From NCBI GenBank assembly GCA_027483285.1, contig JAIXUZ010000395.1, forward strand, positions 1 to 6,812: a stretch of 6,812 bases of DNA, written 5' to 3'. Within the stretch, counting starts at the first letter, position 1. Every line of letters begins with the position of its first letter. This DNA is from Bacteroidota bacterium. GTDB lineage: Bacteria; Bacteroidota; Bacteroidia; CAMBQF01. The position numbers and the translations under genes are program-made. This document shows, piece after piece, positions 1 to 5,545 of this stretch. The notes under the pieces were generated by a model. The model was not told the origin of the DNA and made no database searches. It saw only the letters and a program-made list of their open reading frames with translations.

Positions 1-661
1 AACTAACGAAGGCCCGTATACGGCAGACAACCCCAAGATATACCATAGTGGCGATTTGATGTTGGATAACAGCCTGTATTTTGGTGATGTATCGGACAAA
101 AAAAGCACGATACTAAAACAGCTTGACATAAAGCAAAGCCCCTTTGTACTGGCTACCATACACCGCAATGCCAACACCGATGACGAATCGCGCTTATCGG
201 CACTGTTTTTAGCGTTGAACAACATTAGCATTGAGAACGACCTGACGGTTGTGTTGCCCTTGCACCCACGCACCAGCAAAATGCTGGATACGCATTTGCA
301 ACCCGAAGTAAAGGCTGCAGTTGAAAAGAACAGCCGTTTTATGATTATTGAACCAGTGGGATTTTTGGATATGATAGCGCTGGAGAAGAATGCTAAAATG
401 GTGATAACTGATAGTGGCGGGGTGCAAAAAGAGGCGTACTTTTTTGATAAGCCCTGCATAATACTACGCCCGGAAACTGAGTGGGTGGAGATTGTAGAAG
501 GTGGCGCAGCCATTTTGGTTGATGCCGATTATGGGCGAACAATGAATGCTTTTGACGAGTTGAAAGACAAAGCAATAGACTATAAACCTATTTTTGGCGA
601 CGGGAAAGCGGCTGAATTTATTTGTGGAGAAATTTTAAAACACATTAAAGCCCGCGACTAA
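1..661 (+). CDS. UDP-N-acetylglucosamine 2-epimerase family protein, C-terminal part (5' end outside window)
   Basis: The reading frame is open from base 2 to the TAA at 659-661, giving 219 visible residues of a family usually about 360-390 long, so the N-terminal domain is missing. Visible motifs are TIHRNANTD (residues 52-60; the His matches a conserved active-site His of WecB), LHPR near 87-90, TDSGGVQKEA (136-145) and LRPETEWVEIVEGG (155-168). These are the UDP-binding, C-terminal half of the GT-B-fold non-hydrolysing epimerases. WecB-type enzymes interconvert UDP-GlcNAc and UDP-ManNAc for cell-surface polysaccharide. This copy has TEWVE where classical WecB has TERPE; TEWVE is typical of WbpI/WlbD-like enzymes acting on diacetamido sugars, so the exact substrate is uncertain. 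A TTG/ATG at 56-61 is not the start, because homologous sequence (GPYTADN, IYHSGD) continues upstream. It is probably the first visible gene of an operon with the next two. Confidence 0.9.
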   Translation, partial: TNEGPYTADNPKIYHSGDLMLDNSLYFGDVSDKKSTILKQLDIKQSPFVLATIHRNANTDDESRLSALFLALNNISIENDLTVVLPLHPRTSKMLDTHLQPEVKAAVEKNSRFMIIEPVGFLDMIALEKNAKMVITDSGGVQKEAYFFDKPCIILRPETEWVEIVEGGAAILVDADYGRTMNAFDELKDKAIDYKPIFGDGKAAEFICGEILKHIKARD

Positions 662-669
662 AAACGATT

Positions 670-677
670 TAATTTTG
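670..677 (+). promoter_or_regulatory. Candidate -7 box directly before the holin-like gene
   Basis: TAATTTTG matches the Bacteroidota consensus TAnnTTTG exactly and ends 5 bases before the ATG at 683. Transcription from it would start at or next to the start codon, giving a leaderless mRNA. No convincing -33 TTTG lies about 20 bases upstream (only TTAAAG at 645-650), so the match may be chance in an AT-rich gap, and read-through from the epimerase gene is an equally good explanation. Confidence 0.28.
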
Positions 678-682
678 CGCAT

Positions 683-1063
683 ATGAGATTATTAATAAAG
701 ATATTTTTATCGGGTGTGGCCGCTTTTTTAACAGGTATGCTATTGCACCCGCACGTAAGGATTGGCTATGGTGATAAACCCGACTTTTTACTGTCGCTGT
801 TTTTGGCCATCGTATTATCTTTTTTAAACACGTTTTTAAAGCCTTTGCTGCTAATACTAACCATACCTATTACCGTGTTTACGTTTGGTATATTCCTGCT
901 GTTTATTAATGCGATAATACTATACATAGCTACGCTGATATTGCCCGAGTTTCAAATAGACAGCTTGTGGTGGGCTATATTGTTCAGCTTTATATTAAGC
1001 ATCATTACATCATTATTAGAAAGCATTTTAGGCACTAAAAAACGTAACCAGCCCAACGAGTAA
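683..1063 (+). CDS. Small four-helix membrane protein, phage holin family 4 / YvlD-like
   Basis: This 126-residue, very hydrophobic protein has about four membrane segments (roughly 4-20, 34-50, 53-85 as a long or double segment, and 96-115) and a short basic tail ending KKRNQPNE. The conserved core (N49, then FLKPLLLILTIPITVFTFG at 51-69) is the signature of the 'Mycobacterium four-TMS phage holin' family, formerly DUF360, to which Bacillus YvlD belongs. Despite the family name, most chromosomal members are not in prophages and have no proven lysis role; in Firmicutes, YvlD-type genes are linked to envelope-stress operons. No lysis genes are nearby, so I read it as an inner-membrane protein of unknown function. 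The ATG at 683 lies 21 bases after the epimerase stop and the gene ends 6 bases before the bestrophin start, which suggests co-transcription. There is no Shine-Dalgarno sequence. Confidence 0.85.
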   Translation: MRLLIKIFLSGVAAFLTGMLLHPHVRIGYGDKPDFLLSLFLAIVLSFLNTFLKPLLLILTIPITVFTFGIFLLFINAIILYIATLILPEFQIDSLWWAILFSFILSIITSLLESILGTKKRNQPNE

Positions 1064-1069
1064 AACTGG

Positions 1070-1945
1070 ATGGAAATATACAACCACAAAGACTGGCTAA
1101 GTATCTTTCGTGTTACACGCTCTGATACCGCCTGGAAGCTTGCCCCCTTAATTTTTGCAACTGCAGCCTACACCCTTATTATTGTGCTGGTAGAAGTGCA
1201 TTTTATGCACCTGGCAGACACCCACTGGATAAAGAACGTACCTGTAATGCATACGCTGCTTGGGTTTGCTATATCTATGCTGCTGGTTTTCCGCACCAAC
1301 ACAGCGTATGACCGCTGGTGGGAAGGCCGCAAGCTATGGGGCGCATTAGTAAATAACAGTCGCAACCTGGCCATGAAACTGGATGCTACATTATATGCCG
1401 ATGATAAAGAAAACCGCGAATTTTTCAGGAAGACCATAGCGCTTTATGCTAGCGCTTTGCGGAGGCATTTGCAACTGGAGAGTACACGCGTGATGCTTGA
1501 TGAACTTGAACACCCTGAACTAGGAAGCCTAGACGCATCTAAACACCTGCCAAACCAAATTGCAGCGCTTATGTTTAAGCGTATTAATAAGCTACATAAA
1601 GAAGGCAAGATAAACGGTGAACAGTTGATTAATATCAATGCCGAACTAACATCGTTTACCGATATATGCGGTGCCTGCGAGCGGATTAAGAATACGCCTA
1701 TCCCCTACTCTTACAGCTCGTTTATAAAAAAGTTTATTTTTATGTATGTAGCTACGTTGCCGTTTGGTTTTGCAGTATCGATGGGGTATTACTCCGTGAT
1801 GGTAGTGGCTTTTATATTTTATGTTTTAGCGAGCCTTGAGCTGGTTGCTGAAGAGATTGAAGATCCGTTTGGGTTTGATGCCAACGACCTGCCTATGCAG
1901 AAGATTGCAGACAATATTAAGAAGCATGTGGCAGAGTTAATCTGA
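1070..1945 (+). CDS. Bestrophin family anion channel protein (YneE-like)
   Basis: The 291-residue protein matches bacterial bestrophins (family length about 290-310). Characteristic motifs are FRTNTAYDRWWEGRKLWG (74-91) just after the second membrane helix, CERIKNTPIPYSY (203-215) before the third, and EEIEDPFGFDANDLP (261-275), the acidic C-terminal motif that corresponds to the Ca-clasp region of animal bestrophins. Membrane segments lie near 24-44, 58-75, 220-238 and 240-258, with a helical cytoplasmic domain between the second and third. Bestrophins form pentameric channels; eukaryotic ones conduct chloride, while the studied Klebsiella homologue prefers cations, so ion selectivity here is open. 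The ATG at 1070 lies 6 bases after the holin-like gene's stop, so the two are very likely translated from one mRNA. The gene ends convergent with the symporter gene, 39 bases from its stop codon. Confidence 0.93.
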   Translation: MEIYNHKDWLSIFRVTRSDTAWKLAPLIFATAAYTLIIVLVEVHFMHLADTHWIKNVPVMHTLLGFAISMLLVFRTNTAYDRWWEGRKLWGALVNNSRNLAMKLDATLYADDKENREFFRKTIALYASALRRHLQLESTRVMLDELEHPELGSLDASKHLPNQIAALMFKRINKLHKEGKINGEQLININAELTSFTDICGACERIKNTPIPYSYSSFIKKFIFMYVATLPFGFAVSMGYYSVMVVAFIFYVLASLELVAEEIEDPFGFDANDLPMQKIADNIKKHVAELI

Positions 1946-1985
1946 CATATGACAATTAATATCTGTAAGAATTGACTGTCAGGTT
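1939..1985. terminator. Imperfect hairpin between convergent genes, possible bidirectional terminator
   Basis: Arms AATCTGACA (1939-1947) and TGTCAGGTT (1977-1985) pair over nine positions with one G-U on the + strand RNA. Inside them CAATT (1953-1957) pairs with AATTG (1970-1974), leaving a 12-base loop and an asymmetric internal loop. The structure spans the whole gap between the two convergent stop codons and touches both. No clear T-run follows on either side, so intrinsic termination is an inference from position and pairing only. Confidence 0.35.
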
Positions 1986-3781
1986 TACTCCAACACCTTC
2001 GTTTTCATAGAGCAGTAGCGGAGGATAAAAAAGGCTACTACAACCACTGCGGCGTATATTCCAGCTTCGGAATATTCTTTAAAAATGAGTTTGCCGATGA
2101 AGAAGAGTGTTGAATAAATCATAACGATAGACGAGAGCCAGCATAGTACCAAATAGCCCGGTTTGCCCACGTTGGCAGGCAGTGTAAACTTGCCCCAGTT
2201 GCCCATGGGGCGTACTTTGTTGTAGAAGTGTGATAGGGTAGCATCAGACTCGGGCTTGGTAGCAAACGTTGTTACAAGCCACGTTACCGTAGTGAAAATA
2301 ACGGTGATAAAGAAGGTGATTTTGTTGTTTTGCCAATAGACTAATTCAGCCCCCTTTACCAAAACACCCTCTATACCAAACTTACAAACGGCATAGGTTA
2401 TAAAAGGCGCTATGGTTGCGGCAATCTCGCTCCAGGCGTTGATACGCCACCAGTACCAGCGTAGTATCAACACAAGGCCAAGGCCGGCACCACACTCCAT
2501 AATAAACTCCCACACGCCCGATATAGAATGGATGAACGGCGACACCACCATTGCGATAGCCATGATAACGATGGTAACAATACGGGCTGCCATAACATAA
2601 TGTTTTTCGGCTACCTCTTCGCTTTTAAAACTGCTTACAGGGCGTGTAAAACGCTTGTAAAGGTCGTTTACCAGGTAGCTGGCGCCCCAGTTTAGCTGGG
2701 TAGAGATGGTAGACATATATGCCGCTAAAAACGCTACCAGCAACATGCCTTTTAAGCCTGCAGGTAAAAACTCGTTCATAGCCATAACATAGCCCTCGCG
2801 AGGGACGGCTAAATCGGGATATAACACCAAACAGCAAAGGCCTACTAAAATCCACGGCCACGGGCGCAGGGCATAGTGTGCTATTTGAAAAAACAGGGTT
2901 GCAAAGATGGCGTGTTTCTCGTTCTTAGCGCTCATCATCCGTTGGGCCACATAGCCACCACCACCGGGCTCGGCACCGGGGTACCACGACGACCACCATT
3001 GCACGCCCACAAAGGCAATAAAGGTTAACCAGGTGATAGAATAGGCAGTGCCTGCGGCACCTTGGGCATTGTTAGATACCGAAGGGAAGAAGTTGAATGC
3101 CCAGGGCTTATCAGCCAGTTGGGCTTTAAGCCCATCGATACCGCCAATTTTTTCGCTATTGACAACAATAACGGCAAGGATTATACAACCTGACATGGCT
3201 ATTAAAAACTGGACAGCATCGGTAACGGCTACGCCCCATAAGCCTGATATAGACGAATACAGCGCGGTGATAACCATTGCGGCTGCGGTATAAATCAAAA
3301 TCTCGTTATAACTAAGGGTGGGGAACATAACGTGCAGGATTGTCATAAGTGCTACGTTTACCCAACCGATTATAAGGGTGTTCATTATCAGCCCCAGGTA
3401 AACTGCCTTAAAGCCGCGCAGGAAACCTGCCTGCTTGCCGCCATAGCGAAGCTCTATAAACTCAAGCTCTGTCAACACCTCGGCCCGGCGCCACATGCGC
3501 GCAAAGAAGAAGGTGGTAAGCATACCACCAGTAAGGGCGCTCCACCATATCCAGTTGCCCGAGATGCCGTTTTGCACTACCAGCTCGTTTACGGCCAAAG
3601 GGGTATCAGCAGCAAAGGTGGTTGCCACCATACTGATGCCTGCCAGATACCATGGCATATTGCGCCCGCCAAGGAAAAACTCTGATGAACTTTTGCCAGC
3701 GCGTTTGCTGTACCATAAGCCTATACCCAGCGACAGTGCAAAGTACGCCGCGATGATTACCCAGTCGATTGTTTCTAACAT
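1985..3781 (-). CDS. Sodium:solute symporter family (SSS) transporter
   Basis: This is a 598-residue membrane protein with about 13-15 predicted helices, the LeuT-fold SSS family that couples solute uptake to the Na+ gradient. Family features are EFFLGGRNMPWYLAG (34-48) leading into TM2, TTFAADTP (54-61), SSISGLWGVAVTDAVQF (176-192), and YMSTISTQLNWGASYLVNDL (355-374). The last corresponds to the helix supplying the Ser/Thr ligands of the conserved Na2 sodium site. Central and C-terminal segments such as LRWYWWRINAWSEIAA (440-455) resemble the large Bacteroidota subgroup annotated only as 'sodium:solute symporter'; I cannot assign the solute. The frame stays open back to 3916, but the 45 extra residues (with PPLPWERGRGRGE) are a translation of a palindromic repeat and of non-coding DNA, while MLETIDWVIIAAY is a typical SSS N-terminus. 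I therefore start at 3781, where AGAGGTGAA precedes the ATG. It is divergent from the yajQ-like gene and appears monocistronic. Confidence 0.93.
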   Translation of the reverse strand: MLETIDWVIIAAYFALSLGIGLWYSKRAGKSSSEFFLGGRNMPWYLAGISMVATTFAADTPLAVNELVVQNGISGNWIWWSALTGGMLTTFFFARMWRRAEVLTELEFIELRYGGKQAGFLRGFKAVYLGLIMNTLIIGWVNVALMTILHVMFPTLSYNEILIYTAAAMVITALYSSISGLWGVAVTDAVQFLIAMSGCIILAVIVVNSEKIGGIDGLKAQLADKPWAFNFFPSVSNNAQGAAGTAYSITWLTFIAFVGVQWWSSWYPGAEPGGGGYVAQRMMSAKNEKHAIFATLFFQIAHYALRPWPWILVGLCCLVLYPDLAVPREGYVMAMNEFLPAGLKGMLLVAFLAAYMSTISTQLNWGASYLVNDLYKRFTRPVSSFKSEEVAEKHYVMAARIVTIVIMAIAMVVSPFIHSISGVWEFIMECGAGLGLVLILRWYWWRINAWSEIAATIAPFITYAVCKFGIEGVLVKGAELVYWQNNKITFFITVIFTTVTWLVTTFATKPESDATLSHFYNKVRPMGNWGKFTLPANVGKPGYLVLCWLSSIVMIYSTLFFIGKLIFKEYSEAGIYAAVVVVAFFILRYCSMKTKVLE

Positions 3782-3782
3782 T

Positions 3783-3789
3783 TCACCTC
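3783..3789 (-). promoter_or_regulatory. Shine-Dalgarno-like sequence of the symporter gene, overlapping the repeat
   Basis: Read on the - strand, AGAGGTGAA comes directly before the ATG at 3781. GAGGTGA matches seven bases of the canonical anti-Shine-Dalgarno complement, although its spacing to the ATG is slightly short. The other genes in this window have no such sequence, as expected for Bacteroidota, whose ribosomes largely occlude the anti-SD. The motif comes from the edge of the palindromic repeat, so the match may be incidental, but it supports the 3781 start. Confidence 0.45.
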
Positions 3790-3822
3790 TCCCCCTACCC
3801 CTCTCCCAAGGGAGAGGGGGGT
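3784..3822. repeat. GC-rich palindromic dispersed-type repeat abutting the symporter start
   Basis: A C-rich strand carries two copies of CCTCTCCC (3786-3793 and 3800-3807). The second copy belongs to a perfect 10-base inverted repeat, CCCCTCTCCC (3798-3807) and GGGAGAGGGG (3810-3819), separated only by AA. The composition is sharply different from the AT-rich surroundings. I recognise the type as a short palindromic intergenic repeat seen dispersed in diverse bacterial genomes; that it is multi-copy in this genome is an inference, since only one copy is in the window. It could act as a hairpin in the 5' leader of the symporter mRNA. Confidence 0.75.
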
Positions 3823-3903
3823 TAAACCTATATTGCCGGAGGTTGCTTAATAGGCATTGTAAATTAAACAGGTTTGCATTTAACTTTAAGCACTCTATTT
3901 TAC

Positions 3904-3911
3904 TACTTTTG
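3904..3911 (+). promoter_or_regulatory. Candidate Bacteroidota -7 promoter box for the yajQ-like gene
   Basis: TACTTTTG fits the Bacteroidota sigma-ABfr -7 consensus TAnnTTTG exactly and ends 17 bases before the ATG at 3929, implying a leader of roughly ten bases. The upstream -33 element is weak: TTTA at 3879-3882 has suitable spacing, whereas a proper TTTG at 3873-3876 is rather too far away. Confidence 0.4.
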
Positions 3912-3928
3912 AACAAAAGAACGTTACT

Positions 3929-4417
3929 ATGGCATCATTTGATATTGTAAGCAAAGTAGACCACCAAAGCCTTGACAATGCTATAAATGTGGCGCGTAAA
4001 GAAATTACGACCCGCTACGATTTTCGCGAGAGCAAAACGGAAATTGACTTTGACAAGAAAGGCATGAGCATAACCATTACTACAGAGAACGACATGCGCA
4101 TGGAGGCTATTGAAGATGTGCTGCGTAGCCGTATGATGAAGCAAAAGATAGACCCTGCGGTGCTTGATTTTGGTAAGGAACATTATGCCAGCGGCAATAT
4201 GATACGCAAGGACATAAAGATAAAAGAGGGCATTGATAAAGACACCGCCCGCAAGATTGTTAAGGACATTAAAGACTCTCGCCTTAAAGTACAACCCCAG
4301 ATTATGGACGACCAGGTGAGGGTATCGGCAAAGTCGATAGATGACCTGCAGAGCACCATGGCCATTGTTAGGGGTAAAGACTACGAGACAGCCCTGCAGT
4401 TTACGAATATGAAGTAG
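3929..4417 (+). CDS. yajQ: YajQ family nucleotide-binding protein (putative cyclic di-GMP effector)
   Basis: The 162-residue product is full length for the family and matches it throughout: MASFDIVSKVD at the N-terminus (1-11), ARKEITTRYDFR (22-33), LDFGKEHYASGNMIRKDI (79-96), GIDKDTARKIVKDIKDSRLK (101-120) and RVSAKSIDDLQ (131-141), ending in LQFTNMK where relatives have LQFxNxR. The fold is two tandem ferredoxin-like domains. It is soluble and cytoplasmic. Family members from Xanthomonas and Pseudomonas bind cyclic di-GMP and modulate transcription factors; other members were reported to bind nucleic acids or nucleotides. Whether cyclic di-GMP is the ligand in this lineage is not shown by the sequence. 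The ATG at 3929 is the expected start (MASFD is conserved), and a candidate -7 box sits just upstream. It is divergent from the symporter and 64 bases ahead of the next + strand gene. Confidence 0.95.
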   Translation: MASFDIVSKVDHQSLDNAINVARKEITTRYDFRESKTEIDFDKKGMSITITTENDMRMEAIEDVLRSRMMKQKIDPAVLDFGKEHYASGNMIRKDIKIKEGIDKDTARKIVKDIKDSRLKVQPQIMDDQVRVSAKSIDDLQSTMAIVRGKDYETALQFTNMK

Positions 4418-4483
4418 ATAGTTAGTAGTTGGTAGTTCATAGTTATTAGAAGTAGTCGGTAATCAGTAATTAGAATTTAGAAT
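4418..4483. repeat. AT-rich low-complexity degenerate repeat between yajQ and the first four-helix gene
   Basis: The whole spacer is made of degenerate TAG/AGTT-type units (for example GTTAGTAGTTGGTAGTT near 4421-4437) and ends in an exact tandem of the 7-mer TTAGAAT (4470-4476 and 4477-4483). The second copy supplies the first two bases of the start codon at 4482. I recognise this as the kind of simple degenerate intergenic repeat common in some Bacteroidota genomes. There is no canonical promoter box or ribosome binding site within it. Confidence 0.6.
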
Positions 4484-4901
4484 GAATGCTCTTAAAATAG
4501 TTGTAGTGGTGTTGTGTGTAGCCAGTGCTTTGTTTGGTTTGATGCTGAACACCAACAACAAGCAAATGGCCGAAACATCGGCTAACAACACCAACCCCAA
4601 ACCAACCTACCCGCCTGCGGCTGAGTTTAAAACAGCTTCCACATCGGCCTTTGTTACTGCAGGCTTCGCGGTGGTGCTGGCTATATTGCTGTTTATGAAC
4701 AACCGCAAAATGCTGGTGGCTTTTGCGCTGTTCACCATTGTGTCGCTTATCCTGTCGTACTACCTGCAACCCGAATATGCCAAGGTGCAAAATGGCCCCG
4801 CAACAAGTAAAGAGTTGGGGCTGATACAACTGTTTACGGGCAATTTAGCCGCCTTTGGGGCTATAATGTTTGCACGTGGCCAGGGCAAAGAACAATTGTA
4901 A
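4482..4901 (+). CDS. Hypothetical four-helix membrane protein, paralogue A
   Basis: I do not recognise a named family for this 139-residue protein. It has four predicted membrane segments: about 4-22, 56-72, 77-95 and 113-130. A polar, proline-rich loop (23-55, including NPKPTYPPAAEFK) follows the first helix, a basic turn NNRK (73-76) links helices 2 and 3, and a second polar loop (96-112) precedes helix 4. The positive-inside rule puts both termini and the NNRK turn in the cytoplasm and the two longer loops outside. The first helix could be mistaken for a signal peptide, but no clear cleavage site is evident. It aligns without gaps over its full length with the next gene's product; shared landmarks are LK (4-5), FKxAxxSA (49-56), SYYLQPEY (92-99) and QLFTG (116-120). 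The ATG at 4482 is the only sensible start. No function can be assigned. Confidence 0.8.
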   Translation: MNALKIVVVVLCVASALFGLMLNTNNKQMAETSANNTNPKPTYPPAAEFKTASTSAFVTAGFAVVLAILLFMNNRKMLVAFALFTIVSLILSYYLQPEYAKVQNGPATSKELGLIQLFTGNLAAFGAIMFARGQGKEQL

Positions 4902-4937
4902 AAGCCCTTAAAACACTTGTGCAGTGCCCGCCAACAC

Positions 4938-4968
4938 TTGCTAATTTAGCCCAATACGTTACATTTTG
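4938..4968 (+). promoter_or_regulatory. Candidate Bacteroidota promoter for the second four-helix gene
   Basis: TTG (4938-4940), a 19-base spacer and TACATTTTG (4960-4968) resemble the -33/-7 pair of Bacteroidota promoters, but the -7 box has one extra base against TAnnTTTG. It lies 37 bases before the ATG at 5006. A small inverted repeat, GTTTA (4978-4982) and TAAAC (4991-4995), falls in the presumed leader. If real, the two paralogues would have separate promoters. This rests on pattern matching only. Confidence 0.3.
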
Positions 4969-5005
4969 CCGCTGTATGTTTACTTAAAAATAAACGTACC
5001 AACGA

Positions 5006-5437
5006 ATGAAGGTTGTATTAAAAGTGCTGATAGCCCTACTTGGATTAGCCAGCATTACCATAGGCTTTTTACTGTTTAAACGCAACGCCGCCCTGGCTGC
5101 CGAAGTAGCATCGCTGGGCAATACCATGGGGCTTTTACCCTCCGAAACCGCTTTTAAAAATGCCGCCATGAGTGCAATAATTGCAGCCCTAAGTTCTTTT
5201 GTAATTGTGGTGATGTCATTTTTAAAAACACCCGGCACCACCACTGTTGCTGCGGTAGTCAGCATGGGCTTGATGGCAGCATCGTACTTTCTTCAACCAG
5301 ATTATAATGCCAGCCTAATAAGCGGCGAACTTAGCCGCGATATTGCTTTAAACCAGCTATTTGCAGGGGTTATAGCATCGGGGTTGGCCCTTATACTATC
5401 GCAACAAAAAGATAAACCTATACTTAGGTATGCTTAG
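5006..5437 (+). CDS. Hypothetical four-helix membrane protein, paralogue B
   Basis: This 143-residue protein belongs to no family I can name but is clearly a paralogue of the preceding gene. Helices are predicted near 4-24, 55-73, 79-97 and 114-132; a polar loop (25-54) and a second loop (98-113) are expected outside, and the basic C-terminus (QQKDKPILRYA) inside. Residue i of the first protein matches residue i+1 here along the whole length: LK (5-6), FKxAxxSA (50-57), SYFLQPDY (93-100), then a stretch with paired conservative changes (SRDI here against SKEL), and QLFAG (117-121). By hand count about a quarter of positions are identical. The basic NNRK turn of the partner is replaced by KTPG (74-77). 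The gene begins 104 bases after its partner, with ATG at 5006 and no Shine-Dalgarno sequence, and is followed by a strong terminator hairpin. Function is unknown. Confidence 0.8.
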   Translation: MKVVLKVLIALLGLASITIGFLLFKRNAALAAEVASLGNTMGLLPSETAFKNAAMSAIIAALSSFVIVVMSFLKTPGTTTVAAVVSMGLMAASYFLQPDYNASLISGELSRDIALNQLFAGVIASGLALILSQQKDKPILRYA

Positions 5438-5465
5438 TTTTTATTTACGGTTAGTACAGTTGAGT

Positions 5466-5500
5466 AAAAAGTCCTGCTACACATAGTTGCGGGATTTTTT
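5466..5500 (+). terminator. Rho-independent terminator after the paralogue pair
   Basis: AAAAAGTCCTGC (5466-5477) and GCGGGATTTTTT (5489-5500) form a 12-pair stem on the + strand RNA, with two G-U pairs and an 11-base loop; the 3' arm ends in a run of six T. It lies 28 bases after the stop of the second four-helix gene. The A-run/T-run symmetry means it could also serve the opposite strand's hydrolase transcript. Confidence 0.8.
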
Positions 5501-5507
5501 ACGCTTT

Positions 5508-5545
5508 GCAATTCATTCTGCATTTTGAATTATGCATTCTGAATT
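5508..5545. repeat. AT-rich repeat between the terminator and the hydrolase stop codon
   Basis: Two 12-mers that differ by one base, GCATTTTGAATT (5520-5531) and GCATTCTGAATT (5534-5545), follow each other with a 14-base period. AATTCA at 5510-5515 is the inverse of the TGAATT in each copy, so small hairpins are possible. The last copy reaches into the hydrolase stop codon (5544-5546). It looks like the same kind of simple intergenic repeat as at 4418-4483: ATTCATTCT (5511-5519) is the reverse complement of AGAATGAAT at 4479-4487. Confidence 0.55.

Noticed and set aside
56..61. TTG/ATG as the start of the epimerase gene
   Set aside because: The frame is open to the left edge and the upstream residues fit the epimerase family, so the gene begins outside the window.
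683..1063. Evidence for a prophage because of the 'phage holin' family name
   Set aside because: There are no endolysin, structural or integrase genes nearby, and this family is widespread in ordinary chromosomes.
3823..3830. TAGGTTTA on the - strand as a promoter box for the symporter
   Set aside because: The last consensus base is wrong and there is no -33 TTTG at proper spacing; too weak to annotate.
3782..3916. 45-residue N-terminal extension of the symporter starting at 3916
   Set aside because: It translates a palindromic repeat and AT-rich intergenic DNA, would leave only 12 bases to the divergent yajQ start, and does not resemble any SSS N-terminus.
3332..3950. Long + strand open frames (3332-3685 and 3495-3950) opposite the symporter start
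   Set aside because: They lie antisense to well-conserved symporter helices, have odd composition, and run through the repeat and into yajQ; they are shadows.
4882..4908. AGGGC ... GCCCT as a terminator after the first paralogue
   Set aside because: The stem has only 5 pairs around a 17-base loop, starts within the coding sequence and lacks a T-run.
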